Below, piece after piece: positions 29,179-37,197 of a DNA stretch of 45,094 nucleotides. Each line of letters begins with the position of its first letter. Position 1 is the stretch's first letter. The position numbers and the translations under genes were made by a program. The notes under the pieces are model-generated. The model worked only from the letters and a program-made list of their open reading frames with translations, did not search any database and was not told where the DNA came from. The stretch is taken from positions 1 to 45,094 of the IMG/VR virus record IMGVR_UViG_3300033149_003380; one strand, given 5' to 3'. The stretch comes from a virus.

Positions 29179-30945
29179 ATGCCTTATTCACCATCTGATA
29201 TAGAACAAGAGGCCATTAAGATTCTTCGTAACGAGGAAGCGGAATGGCGAGAAGGTCATGCTTATTTGACCGACAAAATTTTATTTAAAACAAGGAATAT
29301 TATTAAACGAGCTAGGAAAAATTACTTTAGCACGTTTGACGTTGAAAGAGACCCTATAACCAATAGAAAAAAAATATTCTTACCTTTAACTAGAGATATG
29401 GTAGAAACCACAGTTAAGAATATTGATTTAGATGTTAAGGATGTATTGGTAAAAGCAAAAAACAGCAACTCTTATGGAATTGCTGCTTTGGCAACTTATA
29501 TTTTACGTAATGCATTACATCAACTAAGATTTGGTCAAATTCTGAACAGAATTATTAGAAAAACATGCGTAGAGGGGGTTTCGGTTTTAAAGACTATGAA
29601 AACAGGAAAAAAGAGCGAGCCATACAAGTTTTCATTAGTTGAAAACCTTAATTTTTATACTGACCCATCAGCCAACTTTTTAAAGGAATCTTCTGGCAAC
29701 CTAGAAAGGCATTGGATGAGCATTGATGAACTTAAATCATTTCCATGGAAAAACATTGAATATGCCGCTGGAACAACCTCTGTTGAAAGAATTGCTGATT
29801 TGCAGGCAATTAAAACTCAGGTTCCCTATGTTGAAGTTTGGGAGCGTTGGGGGAAAATGCCTGCTTATTTAGTTACTGGCAAACCCGAGGACAAAAAACG
29901 ATATATTGAAGGAACTATTATTATTTCTAATTTAAAAGGAGAACCAATAGTTCATTTAATTGCCGAAAATAAAACCGGTAAACGACCATATACAGAGTTT
30001 AGAACGAAAACTTACGATGGTAGGTGGCTTGGCATTGGATTGGGAGAAGATCTAGACCAATTACAATCGTCTATTAATGAAACATTTAATATCAGGTTAA
30101 ATTCTGCCAGAACAAAACAGCTTGGTATTTGGAAATATAGAAAAGGCGCAGGAATTAAGCCCCATGAGATAAGACAGCTATATGCTAATATGGGAATTGG
30201 AGTTACTAGAATGGACGACTTAGAAGAATTACGAACCGAAGACATTAAGCCCAGTTCTTATCGAGACACAGAAGAGGCGTATTTGTGGGCCCAAAGAATG
30301 ACTGGAGCTTGGGAAATGTCTAGAGGAGAGCAACTTCCAAGAGTACAACCAGCCACTACGGCCGTATTACAGGAGAGGGGAGCAAAAAGTGGTTTTAACC
30401 TACAACAAGAAGAATTGGGATTTGCTTTAAGTGCGTTTTTTGAAGAGGCTTTTGCTCCAGCTATATTTAATTCACTAAAAGACGGAGAAGAAATTGAAAT
30501 TATAGAAGAACCACGATTATTTGAGGCTATGCTTAAAGACTTAGAAGCCCAAAGGGCGGCTGGTAGGGCGGTTAATATAGAAAAATTCCGCAGAACAAAA
30601 ATGTTTAAAGTTGATAAAGCCTCTTTGTTTGATCCAGAAGCAATTATGAATTCTATCCAAATTCATATTACAGGAGAAGAATTTAATAAAGAATTATTAA
30701 TACAGCAACTAAATACCATTCTTGGTAGTTATGGTCAGCTTCCCGGCCTACAAATAGATCCAAATGCCATTGTGAAAGAAGCATTGGACATTATGGGTTT
30801 GGGCGGAGACAGGTTTATGGCAAAAACGCCATCTGGAATTCTCGCCCCACAGCAACAACAGCAACAAAGACCAGTTCAACGACCAACCGAGGCCATTGGT
30901 CAATCAGCCACATTAGAAGGAATGGGAATGGGTGCTGGATTATAA
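29179..30945 (+). CDS. Portal protein
   Basis: 588 residues, starting 13 nt after the terminase with AACAAGGAAAA upstream. It is rich in helices, with a long central helical part and a Gln-rich C-terminal tail (APQQQQQQRPVQRPTE). The segment RLNSARTKQLGIWKYRKGAGI and the position between terminase and scaffold support a portal of the P22/SU10-like short-tailed type. It forms the DNA channel ring at the capsid vertex. No internal disruption is visible. Confidence 0.8.
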   Translation: MPYSPSDIEQEAIKILRNEEAEWREGHAYLTDKILFKTRNIIKRARKNYFSTFDVERDPITNRKKIFLPLTRDMVETTVKNIDLDVKDVLVKAKNSNSYGIAALATYILRNALHQLRFGQILNRIIRKTCVEGVSVLKTMKTGKKSEPYKFSLVENLNFYTDPSANFLKESSGNLERHWMSIDELKSFPWKNIEYAAGTTSVERIADLQAIKTQVPYVEVWERWGKMPAYLVTGKPEDKKRYIEGTIIISNLKGEPIVHLIAENKTGKRPYTEFRTKTYDGRWLGIGLGEDLDQLQSSINETFNIRLNSARTKQLGIWKYRKGAGIKPHEIRQLYANMGIGVTRMDDLEELRTEDIKPSSYRDTEEAYLWAQRMTGAWEMSRGEQLPRVQPATTAVLQERGAKSGFNLQQEELGFALSAFFEEAFAPAIFNSLKDGEEIEIIEEPRLFEAMLKDLEAQRAAGRAVNIEKFRRTKMFKVDKASLFDPEAIMNSIQIHITGEEFNKELLIQQLNTILGSYGQLPGLQIDPNAIVKEALDIMGLGGDRFMAKTPSGILAPQQQQQQRPVQRPTEAIGQSATLEGMGMGAGL

Positions 30946-30949
30946 TAAT

Positions 30950-31078
30950 ATGCCAATTAGTTGTCCCAATGGCGAAAAACCACGCTTTAGATGGAAAGGA
31001 AATGTTAGATTAGCATTTTGTGGAAATAAAGTTGTAGAAGTTAAAAAGAAGCATGGTAAAGCCAAAAAAGTTAAATGA
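30950..31078 (+). CDS. 42-residue basic protein between portal and scaffold
   Basis: MPISCPNGEKPRFRWKGNVR, then LAFCGNKVVEVKKKHG and a Lys-rich end. It starts 4 nt after the portal stop and ends in an ATGA overlap with the next gene. Two Cys and a strongly basic tail suggest a nucleic-acid or structural contact. Small genes in this position occur in many phages of this type. Confidence 0.6.
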   Translation: MPISCPNGEKPRFRWKGNVRLAFCGNKVVEVKKKHGKAKKVK

Positions 31079-31356
31079 AATATAAAGAAGAAATCAAAGA
31101 ATTTTTTAAGTCTCCAGCAGGACAGGAGCTGCTTAAAGAACTTAAAGTATCTGTTAATAATTTAGATACAGTTCGTAACTTAGACGAACATATGTCCGTT
31201 AAGGACATTGGAATTGAACAAATAACCAATAGAAAGGTTATTAGTATTATTGAAACATGGATTGGTATTATAGTGGACAATTTAACCTATGATGCCATTG
31301 AAACGCCAAAAGAAGAAGATATATTTGAAAGATTAGAAAAAACCGTTAAACAATAA
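31075..31356 (+). CDS. Helical protein in the head operon
   Basis: 93 residues, alpha-helical (EEIKEFFKSPAGQELLKELK; KVISIIETWIGIIVDNLTYD), with an acidic end. The ATGA overlap couples it to the basic micro-gene. Position suggests a head accessory protein. No domain is recognised. Confidence 0.55.
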   Translation: MKYKEEIKEFFKSPAGQELLKELKVSVNNLDTVRNLDEHMSVKDIGIEQITNRKVISIIETWIGIIVDNLTYDAIETPKEEDIFERLEKTVKQ

Positions 31357-31391
31357 AGGTCGATTAGCGGAATTAACTCTTTAACAAAAAT

Positions 31392-32030
31392 ATGGTAGAT
31401 GAAAAAAACAAACCTTCTTCAACCGACCCTTCAGCAGAAGACGTTACTTCTGAAGGAGGCGAGGAAGATGTTAAATCATCTCCTGATGTAGGCGAAAAAT
31501 TAGACGCCGAAGAACAGCAGGCGATTGAGGAAGGCGAAAAAGAAATTTTACAAAACTTATCCATAGAAGAACTTAATCGTTTTACTGGGCGTCAATTTAA
31601 GGATAAGGAGGATTTTCTAAAGCACTATAAGAATCTCAATTCGTTGATTGGTAAGAAGGCATTAGCAGAGCCAATTCCCGAAGACAAATTTGTCACCAAG
31701 GAAGAATTAGCTTTGTTGGATAAATATCCAGAAGCCAAACCTTACTTACAACAATTAGAGAAACTCAAAGGTGCTAATGAAAGCCTTACCCAAACTTACG
31801 AGACTCAATTGAAAGATATAATTGAGAAAGCTCGTGCCTATGAGAAGTCGAAAGAAGAGGAAAAAACCCAAGGCATTGAACCTTCAAGCAAGATTCCTTC
31901 CGAAAAAGTTGAAAAGGTTGCCGAGATTACTCAGGCACTGAAGAACCCATCTAAAGACAATAAATGGGGACAAAATAAAAGCGACCTAGAAACTATTTTA
32001 GTGGAAGAAGCTTTGGGTGAAAATTTATAA
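31392..32030 (+). CDS. Scaffolding protein
   Basis: 212 residues, very acidic N-terminus (Ser/Glu/Asp-rich to about residue 50), then FTGRQFKDKEDFLKHYKNL, a pattern frequent in phage scaffolds, a long coiled coil (about 100-160) and a basic/acidic mixed C-terminal helix. It lies between portal and capsid genes, the usual place. It shapes the procapsid and is then removed. Confidence 0.7.
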   Translation: MVDEKNKPSSTDPSAEDVTSEGGEEDVKSSPDVGEKLDAEEQQAIEEGEKEILQNLSIEELNRFTGRQFKDKEDFLKHYKNLNSLIGKKALAEPIPEDKFVTKEELALLDKYPEAKPYLQQLEKLKGANESLTQTYETQLKDIIEKARAYEKSKEEEKTQGIEPSSKIPSEKVEKVAEITQALKNPSKDNKWGQNKSDLETILVEEALGENL

Positions 32031-32041
32031 GGCGAAATTAA

Positions 32042-33544
32042 GTGAAAAAGTTCTTTAAATTGTGGAACATTTTATTTGGAAAGTTAAGCATTGGTTGTGC
32101 CACTGACGAAGAATTAAGAACCTATGGTGATGTTTCTCGTAAAGAGGACGTGCTCGGTTTAGTTGAAATTCTTACCGCCACAGAAGATTATTTTCTAAAT
32201 AATCTTGGTAAGACAACCGCTACCGATATGGTACACATCACATTAACCGATACCCTTAGGAGCGTTGCAACAGCAGCAGTAGCTGAAGGTGGAGACTATA
32301 CAATGTTGGCTAGAACTACACCTTCTAGACTACAGAATATAGTTGAAATCGTTGCCATTCCTTATTCGGTTACTAGGTCACAACAGCAAATTACCAAACA
32401 CACTGGTGTAAACGAATTAGCTCGACAAACAGCTAAAGCTATTAAAGAATGGGCTGACGCAGCTGAATTTGATATTGTTCGAAGCACATTGACTTCTGGA
32501 GCATCTGGAACTACCCCGAAGATGAGTAAACTTAAAAATAAAATATATGAATTGTTTAAATTGTGGAAAGCCAAAACCAAACAAGCGTGCGAAACTATGT
32601 CGCAAATGCTATTTGGAAAAAGCGAAAGAATTTTTGCCTCCAACTATATTTAAAAAGGGACAAAATTCTGGAAAGAAACATCCATTATGGAAAGGGGGAA
32701 TGATAATTTATTGGAGAAATAAAGTATTAAAAAGGGATGATTATACTTGTAAAAATTGTGGGTTAAAAGAACCAAAGATAATGGATGTTGCTCACTTAAA
32801 ACCTATTAATGGAAATAAAAATAGGAGGTATAAACCACAAGATCCAAACAATCTTATAACATTATGTCCTAATTGTCATAGACGATTAGACAAAGGGCTT
32901 CTAAAGTATACTGCTCATCTAAAACCCCGCTAAAACGGTGAACTCCCAAAGAACGCCGTGCTAGCAGAGACAATGACCGTATGGGTCGTCTCGGGCAAGT
33001 GTAGAGACTTTACACGGGGCTCTCCGAAAGGAGATGAAGACAAAGTCCATTTATGGGTATACTGGAAGCTATTAGTCGTGCCGAAACTTATTCAGCACAG
33101 TCTTCTGGAACAGCTTTTGCTACCACTATTCTTTCTTTAATGATGAAGGATAGTTGGGATGATGGTAATGGCGATGTTGCTACCGACCTATTTGTTGGTT
33201 CTTATTTAATGGATGTTATTGACCGATTTACCACAAAGACTAATGTTATGATGAACCTTCAAGGAGCTCGTGAAATCACTATGGCTACTTCAGTATTTGA
33301 AACTAGCTTTGGTAGATTAAATGTTCACAAGCACCGACACCTTCAAATTTCAACTGATGCTACTGGTCGAGTATTATTGCTCCGACCTGACAAGTTGAAA
33401 ATTGCTTATCTCCAAAGACCATTTATTGACACAGGATTAGCAAGAAGCGGTGATTACGACAAACGAGCAGTTGTTGGTAAGTTAACATTAGAAGTTAGAA
33501 ATCAACTTGGTCATATTTACCACACCGGATTCAATATTGGCTAA
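32042..33544 (+). CDS. Major capsid protein (SU10/DUF5309-like), interrupted by a group I intron
   Basis: Exon 1 is 32042-32527 (162 codons) and exon 2 is 33056-33544 (162 codons plus stop). Spliced, they give 324 residues with the junction ...GTTPKMS|GILEAISRAE. Family features: RTYGDVSRKEDVLGLVE near the start, KEWADAAEFDIVRSTL, then MKDSWDDGNGDVATDLFVG and a jelly-free HK97-type C-terminus (RVLLLRPDKLKIAYLQRPF). The only in-frame start is GTG 32042, preceded by GGCGAAA. The first 20 residues look foreign to the family, which usually starts near ATDEELR. Unspliced mRNA would end at 32653. It is the head shell subunit. Confidence 0.85.
32528..33055 (+). mobile_element. Group I self-splicing intron (528 nt) in the capsid gene
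   Basis: Exon 1 ends in U (32527) and the intron ends in G (33055). P1: exon AGATGAGT (32520-32527) pairs with GCTCATCT (32913-32920), 7 Watson-Crick pairs plus the terminal U-G. P10: exon 2 GGTATAC (33056-33062) pairs with GTATACT (32906-32912). P3: CCGTG 32956-32960 with CACGG 33013-33017. P4/P5: GAGAC/GTCTC and GACC/GGTC (32967-32992). P7: GACTTT 33006-33011 with AAAGTC 33042-33047. P8: TCTCC-GAAA-GGAGA (33021-33034), a GNRA loop. Removal restores the reading frame. Confidence 0.92.
32547..32933 (+). CDS. Intron-encoded HNH homing endonuclease
   Basis: 128 residues in the P1 loop of the intron. Residues 3-22 form a zinc ribbon (CLNCGKPKPNKRAKLCRKC). Then comes GGMIIYWRNKVLKRDDYTC and an HNH core, CKNCGLKEPKIMDVAHLKP ... 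NNLITLCPNCHRRLDKG, with two CxxC pairs, the central His and the Asn. The last codons (AHLKPR) are written in the P1 internal guide sequence, so protein and ribozyme share bases. HNH enzymes of this type cut intron-less alleles and spread the intron. It is presumably translated from unspliced mRNA. Confidence 0.88.
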   Translation: MNCLNCGKPKPNKRAKLCRKCYLEKAKEFLPPTIFKKGQNSGKKHPLWKGGMIIYWRNKVLKRDDYTCKNCGLKEPKIMDVAHLKPINGNKNRRYKPQDPNNLITLCPNCHRRLDKGLLKYTAHLKPR

Positions 33545-33567
33545 GATTAGAAAATTGTCATAGATTA

Positions 33568-33644
33568 CCATAGTTGCCTTGTCTATGGCTCGCTGGGGCG
33601 CTCAGGTCTGACCCGTTCGCCCCAGTCGGGTCAGGCAGTCATAG
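33568..33644 (+). other. GC-rich interleaved-dyad structure after the capsid gene
   Basis: CTGGGGCG (33593-33600) pairs with CGCCCCAG (33618-33625), and CTGACCCG (33608-33615) pairs with CGGGTCAG (33627-33634); both are perfect 8-bp stems and they interleave. CCATAG/CTATGG (33568-33588) and CTATG/CATAG (33583-33644) add outer stems. It occupies nearly the whole gap after the capsid stop and is far richer in GC than its surroundings. There is no T tract. It could be a pseudoknot (1-nt crossing loop is favourable on the minus strand), a pause or processing site, or DNA operators. Confidence 0.6.
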
Positions 33645-33645
33645 C

Positions 33646-34014
33646 ATGGATAAAAAATTACAACAACATTATGAATTATATTGGAACGTATTAATGGTTC
33701 AATATAAGAAATTTGGACGCAAAGGATTAATTGATAGTATTATTAATGTTTATAAGGACAATTATCCTATCAATTATAAAAAGTTTTGCGATGCCTGTAA
33801 AACCAAAAGACGATATTTAAAAAATGAATTTGCAGATGCTGGTGATCCCAATTTTGAAATGAGACAATTGTATGCTTTACCAAAACCAGTGCGAACAACA
33901 TGTCAAAAAATAATTAATAGACTTCCAAACGAATCAAAGTTTGAAGAAACATTGTCAGAAAGAAAGTGGCTTTGGGAAAACTATCCACAATTTCGTGTAG
34001 CAAAAAAATATTAA
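33646..34014 (+). CDS. Helical protein of unknown function after the capsid gene
   Basis: 122 residues from ATG 33646; the upstream in-frame ATG would run through the GC-rich dyads and is rejected. It is basic and helical (HYELYWNVLMVQYKKFGRKG), with two Cys (CDACK) and an aromatic C-terminus (RKWLWENYPQFRVAKKY). It lies between the capsid gene and the glycan cassette. Role unknown; it could be a head protein or the first member of the cassette. Confidence 0.5.
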   Translation: MDKKLQQHYELYWNVLMVQYKKFGRKGLIDSIINVYKDNYPINYKKFCDACKTKRRYLKNEFADAGDPNFEMRQLYALPKPVRTTCQKIINRLPNESKFEETLSERKWLWENYPQFRVAKKY

Positions 34015-34024
34015 TTTAAAATTT

Positions 34025-36358
34025 ATGAAGATAGCTTTATGCTTAATAGTAAAACCAGATGATGCCGAAGCAGATGTATTATATAGAGCATTATCAACCG
34101 ATGCTTTGTATAAAAAATTTGATGGAGTTTTTATTACTATTACGGGAGAAAACGAAAAGGTTGAGGCTCAGGCTAAACAAATACCAAACGCACATATCTC
34201 TCATTTTAAATGGGTTGATGACTTTGCTAAGGCAAGAAATTTTAATTTTAGTCAAGTTCCAAAAGACTATGATTGGATAATGTGGATTGATGCAGATGAT
34301 ATTGTAAAAGGTTCTAAGTGGATTAGAAAAATTGCGGAACAAACCGACCCAAGAGTATCTGGAATTGTTTTCTTTTATTTATATGATTTTGATGAATATG
34401 GTGAATGTACGGTTAAACATAATAAAATTAGGTTAATTAAAAACGATGGTTCTTATAAATGGGTAGGAGAATTACATGAAGATTTAATGCCCAATAGAAA
34501 AACTGTTTGTTTACACAATAAGCAAGTACAAGTTTTGCACCTTACAAATCACAAAAGAGTAAACATAGCTATTCAGCGAAATCTTAAAATAACCGAAAAA
34601 GCTTTAAAGAAAAAACCAAACGATCCCAGAAGCTATTTTAATTATGCCAATGCATTACATCAATCGGGTAGATTTATGGAGTCTATTAAGGCATTTTTTG
34701 ATTTTATTCCTATGTCTAGTTCCGAGGAAGAACAATTTTTGGCATGGAATCGTATAGCTTATACCTATTTTAAAATGAGGGATTTAGAACGTTCTGTAGA
34801 AGCGGCCCTAGAAGCATTACGAATTAGGCCGTGGTATCCTGATGCGTATTTTACATTGGCTCAATCGTTTTTTGATTTAAGAAAGTTTAAACATGCTAAG
34901 GAGTTTTTAGTTACGGGACTTACAAAAGATACACCAGAATTTACATCTATTGTGTGGAATCCAAGAGATTATGATTATAACCCAATGTCTTTATTGGCAA
35001 AAACATATATTCAATTAGCTGATTATAAAAGGGCTTATAAGATTTTAAACAAAATGGTTGATATGTTCCCTAAAGACAAAAAGGTTAAAAGTTTTCGTGA
35101 TGAAATTTATAAAGTGGTATTAGAAATGGATAAAGTTGATGAAATTTGTGAAGCCGCTAAAGATTGTAAAAATAAATTGGCACTTAAAGCTTTGTTTGCT
35201 AAAATCCCAAAGCACCTTAGAAGCCATCCAAAATTATGTCATTTAAAAAACGTTCATTTTGTAAAAACTAAGTCAAGCGGGAAAGATTTGGCTATTTATT
35301 GTTTTGAAACTATGAAAAGATGGGATGGCAATTCTAAGGATGTAACTGGTTCAGAGGAGGCGGTAATTAATATAGCACCTTTGTTAGCTGATCTTGGATG
35401 GAATGTTACGGTATACAATTCTTGTGGTTATAAGGCGAAAAAAATAGGCAAAGTATGGTGGAGACCATTTTGGGAATTTAATCCAAGAGATAAATGGGAT
35501 GTGTTAATTGCGTGGAGACACCCATTATTATTTGACCATGGACAAGAATTAGGGGCTGTTGCTAGATATGTATGGTTACATGACGTGTTAGAACAAACAG
35601 AGTTTCCAAATCATAGAGTTAAAAATATTGATAAAATTATTCCTTTATCTCAATGGCACAGAGATTTATTTCCAGCTATTCCAGATAATAAGTTTATGAT
35701 TTCGGCTAACGGCATTAATCAGAAATATTTTGAGAAAAAAGTAAAACGCAATCCATACAAGTTGGTTTGGTCTTCTTCTCCAGATAGAGGATTACATTGT
35801 TTGTTAAATTTATATCCAGAAATCAAAAAACAAGTTCCAGAGCTAACATTAGACATATTTTATGGATGGGGCACATTTGATAGTATTTATAAAGATGATG
35901 CCGAACAACAGAAGTGGAAACAAGATATTATGAACAAAATTCAAGAATTAGAACCGTTGGGAGTAAAATATCATGGTATGGTAGATCACGAAACAATGGC
36001 AGAAGAATATATGAAATCGTCTATATGGGCCTATCCTACCGAATTTACGGAAATTAGTTGTATTACGGCTATGAAATGTCAATTGGCAGGTGCTGTACCA
36101 ATTACAACCGACGTTGCCGCTCTTAAAGAGACGGTTCAATTTGGTCGCAAATTACATTGTTCTAATATTTATTCTAATAAAAAAGCCCAAAAGAAATTTG
36201 TTAAATATGTTGTAGACGCATTAAAAGATCAAGCGTGGTTAGAGCGAACTCGTAAAAAAATGATTCCTTGGGCTAAAAAATTTAACTGGGATACTGTAGC
36301 ATATCAATGGTCTAATGAGTTTAAAAATGCCCTACAATCTAAGAGAAACACTAAATGA
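34025..36358 (+). CDS. Three-part glycosyltransferase: GT2, TPR, GT4
   Basis: 777 residues. Residues 1-190: GT-A (family 2) fold with ALCLIVKPDD, WVDDFAKARNF and the DxD-type WIMWIDADD (89-92), as in SunS-like enzymes. Residues about 195-370: tetratricopeptide helices (YFNYANALHQSGRFMESIKA; YFTLAQSFFDLRKFKHAKEF). Residues about 420-777: GT-B (GT4-like) fold with VTGSEEAVINIAPLLADLGW and the nucleotide-sugar region YPTEFTEISCITAMKCQLAG. Two catalytic domains in one chain imply two successive sugar transfers; TPR may hold a protein acceptor. It opens the glycan cassette and overlaps the next gene by 4 nt. Confidence 0.8.
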   Translation: MKIALCLIVKPDDAEADVLYRALSTDALYKKFDGVFITITGENEKVEAQAKQIPNAHISHFKWVDDFAKARNFNFSQVPKDYDWIMWIDADDIVKGSKWIRKIAEQTDPRVSGIVFFYLYDFDEYGECTVKHNKIRLIKNDGSYKWVGELHEDLMPNRKTVCLHNKQVQVLHLTNHKRVNIAIQRNLKITEKALKKKPNDPRSYFNYANALHQSGRFMESIKAFFDFIPMSSSEEEQFLAWNRIAYTYFKMRDLERSVEAALEALRIRPWYPDAYFTLAQSFFDLRKFKHAKEFLVTGLTKDTPEFTSIVWNPRDYDYNPMSLLAKTYIQLADYKRAYKILNKMVDMFPKDKKVKSFRDEIYKVVLEMDKVDEICEAAKDCKNKLALKALFAKIPKHLRSHPKLCHLKNVHFVKTKSSGKDLAIYCFETMKRWDGNSKDVTGSEEAVINIAPLLADLGWNVTVYNSCGYKAKKIGKVWWRPFWEFNPRDKWDVLIAWRHPLLFDHGQELGAVARYVWLHDVLEQTEFPNHRVKNIDKIIPLSQWHRDLFPAIPDNKFMISANGINQKYFEKKVKRNPYKLVWSSSPDRGLHCLLNLYPEIKKQVPELTLDIFYGWGTFDSIYKDDAEQQKWKQDIMNKIQELEPLGVKYHGMVDHETMAEEYMKSSIWAYPTEFTEISCITAMKCQLAGAVPITTDVAALKETVQFGRKLHCSNIYSNKKAQKKFVKYVVDALKDQAWLERTRKKMIPWAKKFNWDTVAYQWSNEFKNALQSKRNTK

Positions 36359-37197
36359 TTTCAGTTGTTATAGTGGCCAAAAACGAGTTTCAACATCTTT
36401 GGCACACTATTCACAATTTAAACTTCCGATTACAAAATTATGACCACGAAATAATTTTAATCGATGATAATTCTGATGAATATTTGACTAGAGAATATTT
36501 TTCTAGTTTTGCTAATGTAAAATATCATCGAGTTATGTTTAATGCAATTTCTCCCTCTAAACAATACGGACTTGACCAAGCTACAAATAACATTGTGTAT
36601 ATATCTGATGCTCATGTTTGTATACCACCTGATTTTTTTGAAAAAACACTAGTATTTATGAATGAGCATCCTAATTGCTCTGCTCTTTATACGCCGTTAA
36701 AATTTAAAAACAAAATAGAATACGCTCATTACAAGATAAATTTTGATACTTTTGAATGGGAAGGAAAACAACCTCGTAAAAAGCCATATAAGTGTATTAC
36801 AGGAAATCAAGGTTTATTTGTAATTAGAAAAGATAAATGGGCTGGGTTTTCACCTTTTGGCGGTTATGGTGTGGCAGAAGTATTTTGTGGATTAAGAAAT
36901 ACTATGTATGGCAATGAGTCGTGGATGTTGCCAGACACATATCATATTCATTGGATGGAGGGAAGAAAATATAATATTGACTATAAATTATTGCGAGCAA
37001 ATCATATAGCGGCCGCCTATGTTTTGGGGGGCAATCACAAGAAGGTATATGAATATTTTAGTAGCGAAATTCAACCATATATTAATAAAGCAGACTATAA
37101 TAACATAAAAGAATATTGGCAAGATTTAAGAAATAAAACATTAAAAGAAGCTAAATATAAAATTAATGATTCCGTTATTTTATCCCTCAATAAATAA
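36355..37197 (+). CDS. Family 2 glycosyltransferase
   Basis: 280 residues. N-terminal GT-A: ISVVIVAKNEFQHLWHTI, EIILIDDNSDE, ISDAHVCIPPDFF (the DxH replaces DxD), then TGNQGLFVIRKDKW and the aromatic FSPFGGYGVAEVFCGLR acceptor region. DAH in place of DxD is seen in some polypeptide/rhamnan-type family 2 enzymes. ATGA overlap with the previous gene; overlaps the aminotransferase by 32 nt. The sugar and acceptor are not predictable. Confidence 0.75.
   Translation: MISVVIVAKNEFQHLWHTIHNLNFRLQNYDHEIILIDDNSDEYLTREYFSSFANVKYHRVMFNAISPSKQYGLDQATNNIVYISDAHVCIPPDFFEKTLVFMNEHPNCSALYTPLKFKNKIEYAHYKINFDTFEWEGKQPRKKPYKCITGNQGLFVIRKDKWAGFSPFGGYGVAEVFCGLRNTMYGNESWMLPDTYHIHWMEGRKYNIDYKLLRANHIAAAYVLGGNHKKVYEYFSSEIQPYINKADYNNIKEYWQDLRNKTLKEAKYKINDSVILSLNK

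Noticed and set aside
32030-32105. A second intron upstream of the capsid start
   Set aside because: Only 75 nt are available, too short for a group I core, and no paired P3/P7 sequences are present; a degraded HNH remnant fits better.
32958-33140. A 60-codon frame over the intron 3' part
   Set aside because: It runs through the P4-P8 ribozyme core and out of frame through exon 2.
33053-33544. A separate gene beginning at ATG 33053 for a second capsid-like protein
   Set aside because: The ATG straddles the intron 3' end, and P1/P10 pairings plus exact frame restoration show it is exon 2 of the capsid gene.
33581-33645. A tRNA gene in the GC-rich island
   Set aside because: The 8-bp interleaved stems do not fit a cloverleaf; no 5-bp anticodon arm, T-arm consensus or acceptor length.
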